The notes beneath the pieces are model-generated. The model did not search any database. It saw only the letters and a program-made list of their open reading frames with translations, and was not told where the DNA came from. From assembly GCA_900199505.1 (NCBI GenBank), contig FZQV01000003.1, positions 1-64,000 of the forward strand: a DNA stretch of 64,000 nt, in the 5' to 3' direction. The position numbers were made by a program, and so were the translations under genes. The stretch comes from Ruaniaceae bacterium KH17 (GTDB lineage Bacteria > Actinomycetota > Actinomycetes > Actinomycetales > Actinomycetaceae). Shown in pieces: positions 63,845-64,000 of this stretch (within the stretch, counting starts at the first letter, position 1; every line of letters begins with the position of its first letter).

Positions 63845-64000
63845 ATGCCATCTGCGCAGGCACCGGCCGTCCGATGGTTCACGAATACTTCCATCCTGGA
63901 AAGCATCGGAGATTCGGTGGCAAGAAACCTGCTTCCAATCGTGGCCGTGACGATCCTGGGAGCCGGGATTGGGACAGTTGGGTTGCTGAACTCGCTCGGC
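63845..64000 (+). CDS. MFS transporter, N-terminal fragment cut by the window
   Basis: ATG 63845 follows GAGGAG by seven bases. The 52 codons seen read MPSAQAPAVRWFTNTSILES, then a first membrane helix 'LLPIVAVTILGAGIGTVGLLNSLG', consistent with the first helix of a drug-type major facilitator. The rest lies outside the window, so the family assignment rests on this helix. Confidence 0.6.
   Translation, partial: MPSAQAPAVRWFTNTSILESIGDSVARNLLPIVAVTILGAGIGTVGLLNSLG

Overview
The window is about 64 kb of GC-rich, densely coded actinobacterial chromosome. Several features place it in the Actinomycetota: a pupylation locus (Mpa/ARC, Dop, Pup, PafA), a fabG-fabI pair arranged like mabA-inhA, an actinobacterial GlgA/GlgC pair, an imuA'-imuB-dnaE2 cassette under a TCGAAC-N4-GTTCGA SOS box, an ANTAR response regulator of PdtaR type, a DUF3099 protein and an HGxxPAAW-type protein. 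SURF1 suggests a respiratory cytochrome oxidase. I cannot fix the genus; the order Actinomycetales or Micrococcales is my guess. At least 18 genes carry a TANNNT hexamer 6-8 nt before the start codon, the arrangement expected of leaderless transcripts.

Layout: 1-274 is the cut end of an IS3-family element. 680-5.8 kb holds an ABC-F ATPase, SURF1 with two small partners, fabG-fabI and a SixA-like phosphatase. 5.9-10.1 kb holds serB-glgC, divergent glgA and an ABC ATPase. 10.1-16.7 kb holds NfeD and SPFH membrane-quality genes, SpoU-family methyltransferases, a TauE exporter, a GNAT and small housekeeping genes. 16.9-22.4 kb is the SOS mutasome. 22.4-30.7 kb holds an AI-2E family permease, a heterodimeric ABC exporter, an M3 peptidase and an O-antigen-ligase-like protein. 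30.8-38.5 kb holds tRNA-Leu(GAG), CsaA, a GNAT-MazG fusion, an M20 hydrolase, UppP, PAC2, a HAD phosphatase and a RecB-like nuclease.

38.6-52.1 kb is a run of 15 closely packed or overlapping genes: M50 protease, TrmI, Mpa, Dop, Pup, PafA, FKBP lipoprotein, HisF, HisI, TrpE, two small membrane proteins, TrpC, TrpB and TrpA. The 20S proteasome genes prcB and prcA, usually between pup and pafA, are absent. Mpa lacks the C-terminal proteasome-docking motif and Pup already ends in Glu. Together these suggest pupylation that works without a proteasome.

52.3-61.8 kb holds a serpin lipoprotein, gltBD behind a GlnR-like operator, pyruvate kinase, tRNA-Leu(CAA) and the ANTAR regulator. The last 2.2 kb is accessory in character: 131-bp tandem repeats, a putative AbiEi/DUF559 nuclease gene bracketed by two near-identical 47-bp palindromes, and a zinc-finger/HTH protein divergent from an MFS transporter across a palindromic operator.

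No wholly novel system could be proven from sequence alone. The strongest candidates for follow-up are the proteasome-less pupylation superoperon, the palindrome-bracketed AbiEi/DUF559 cassette, the GNAT-MazG fusion and the lipoprotein serpin.
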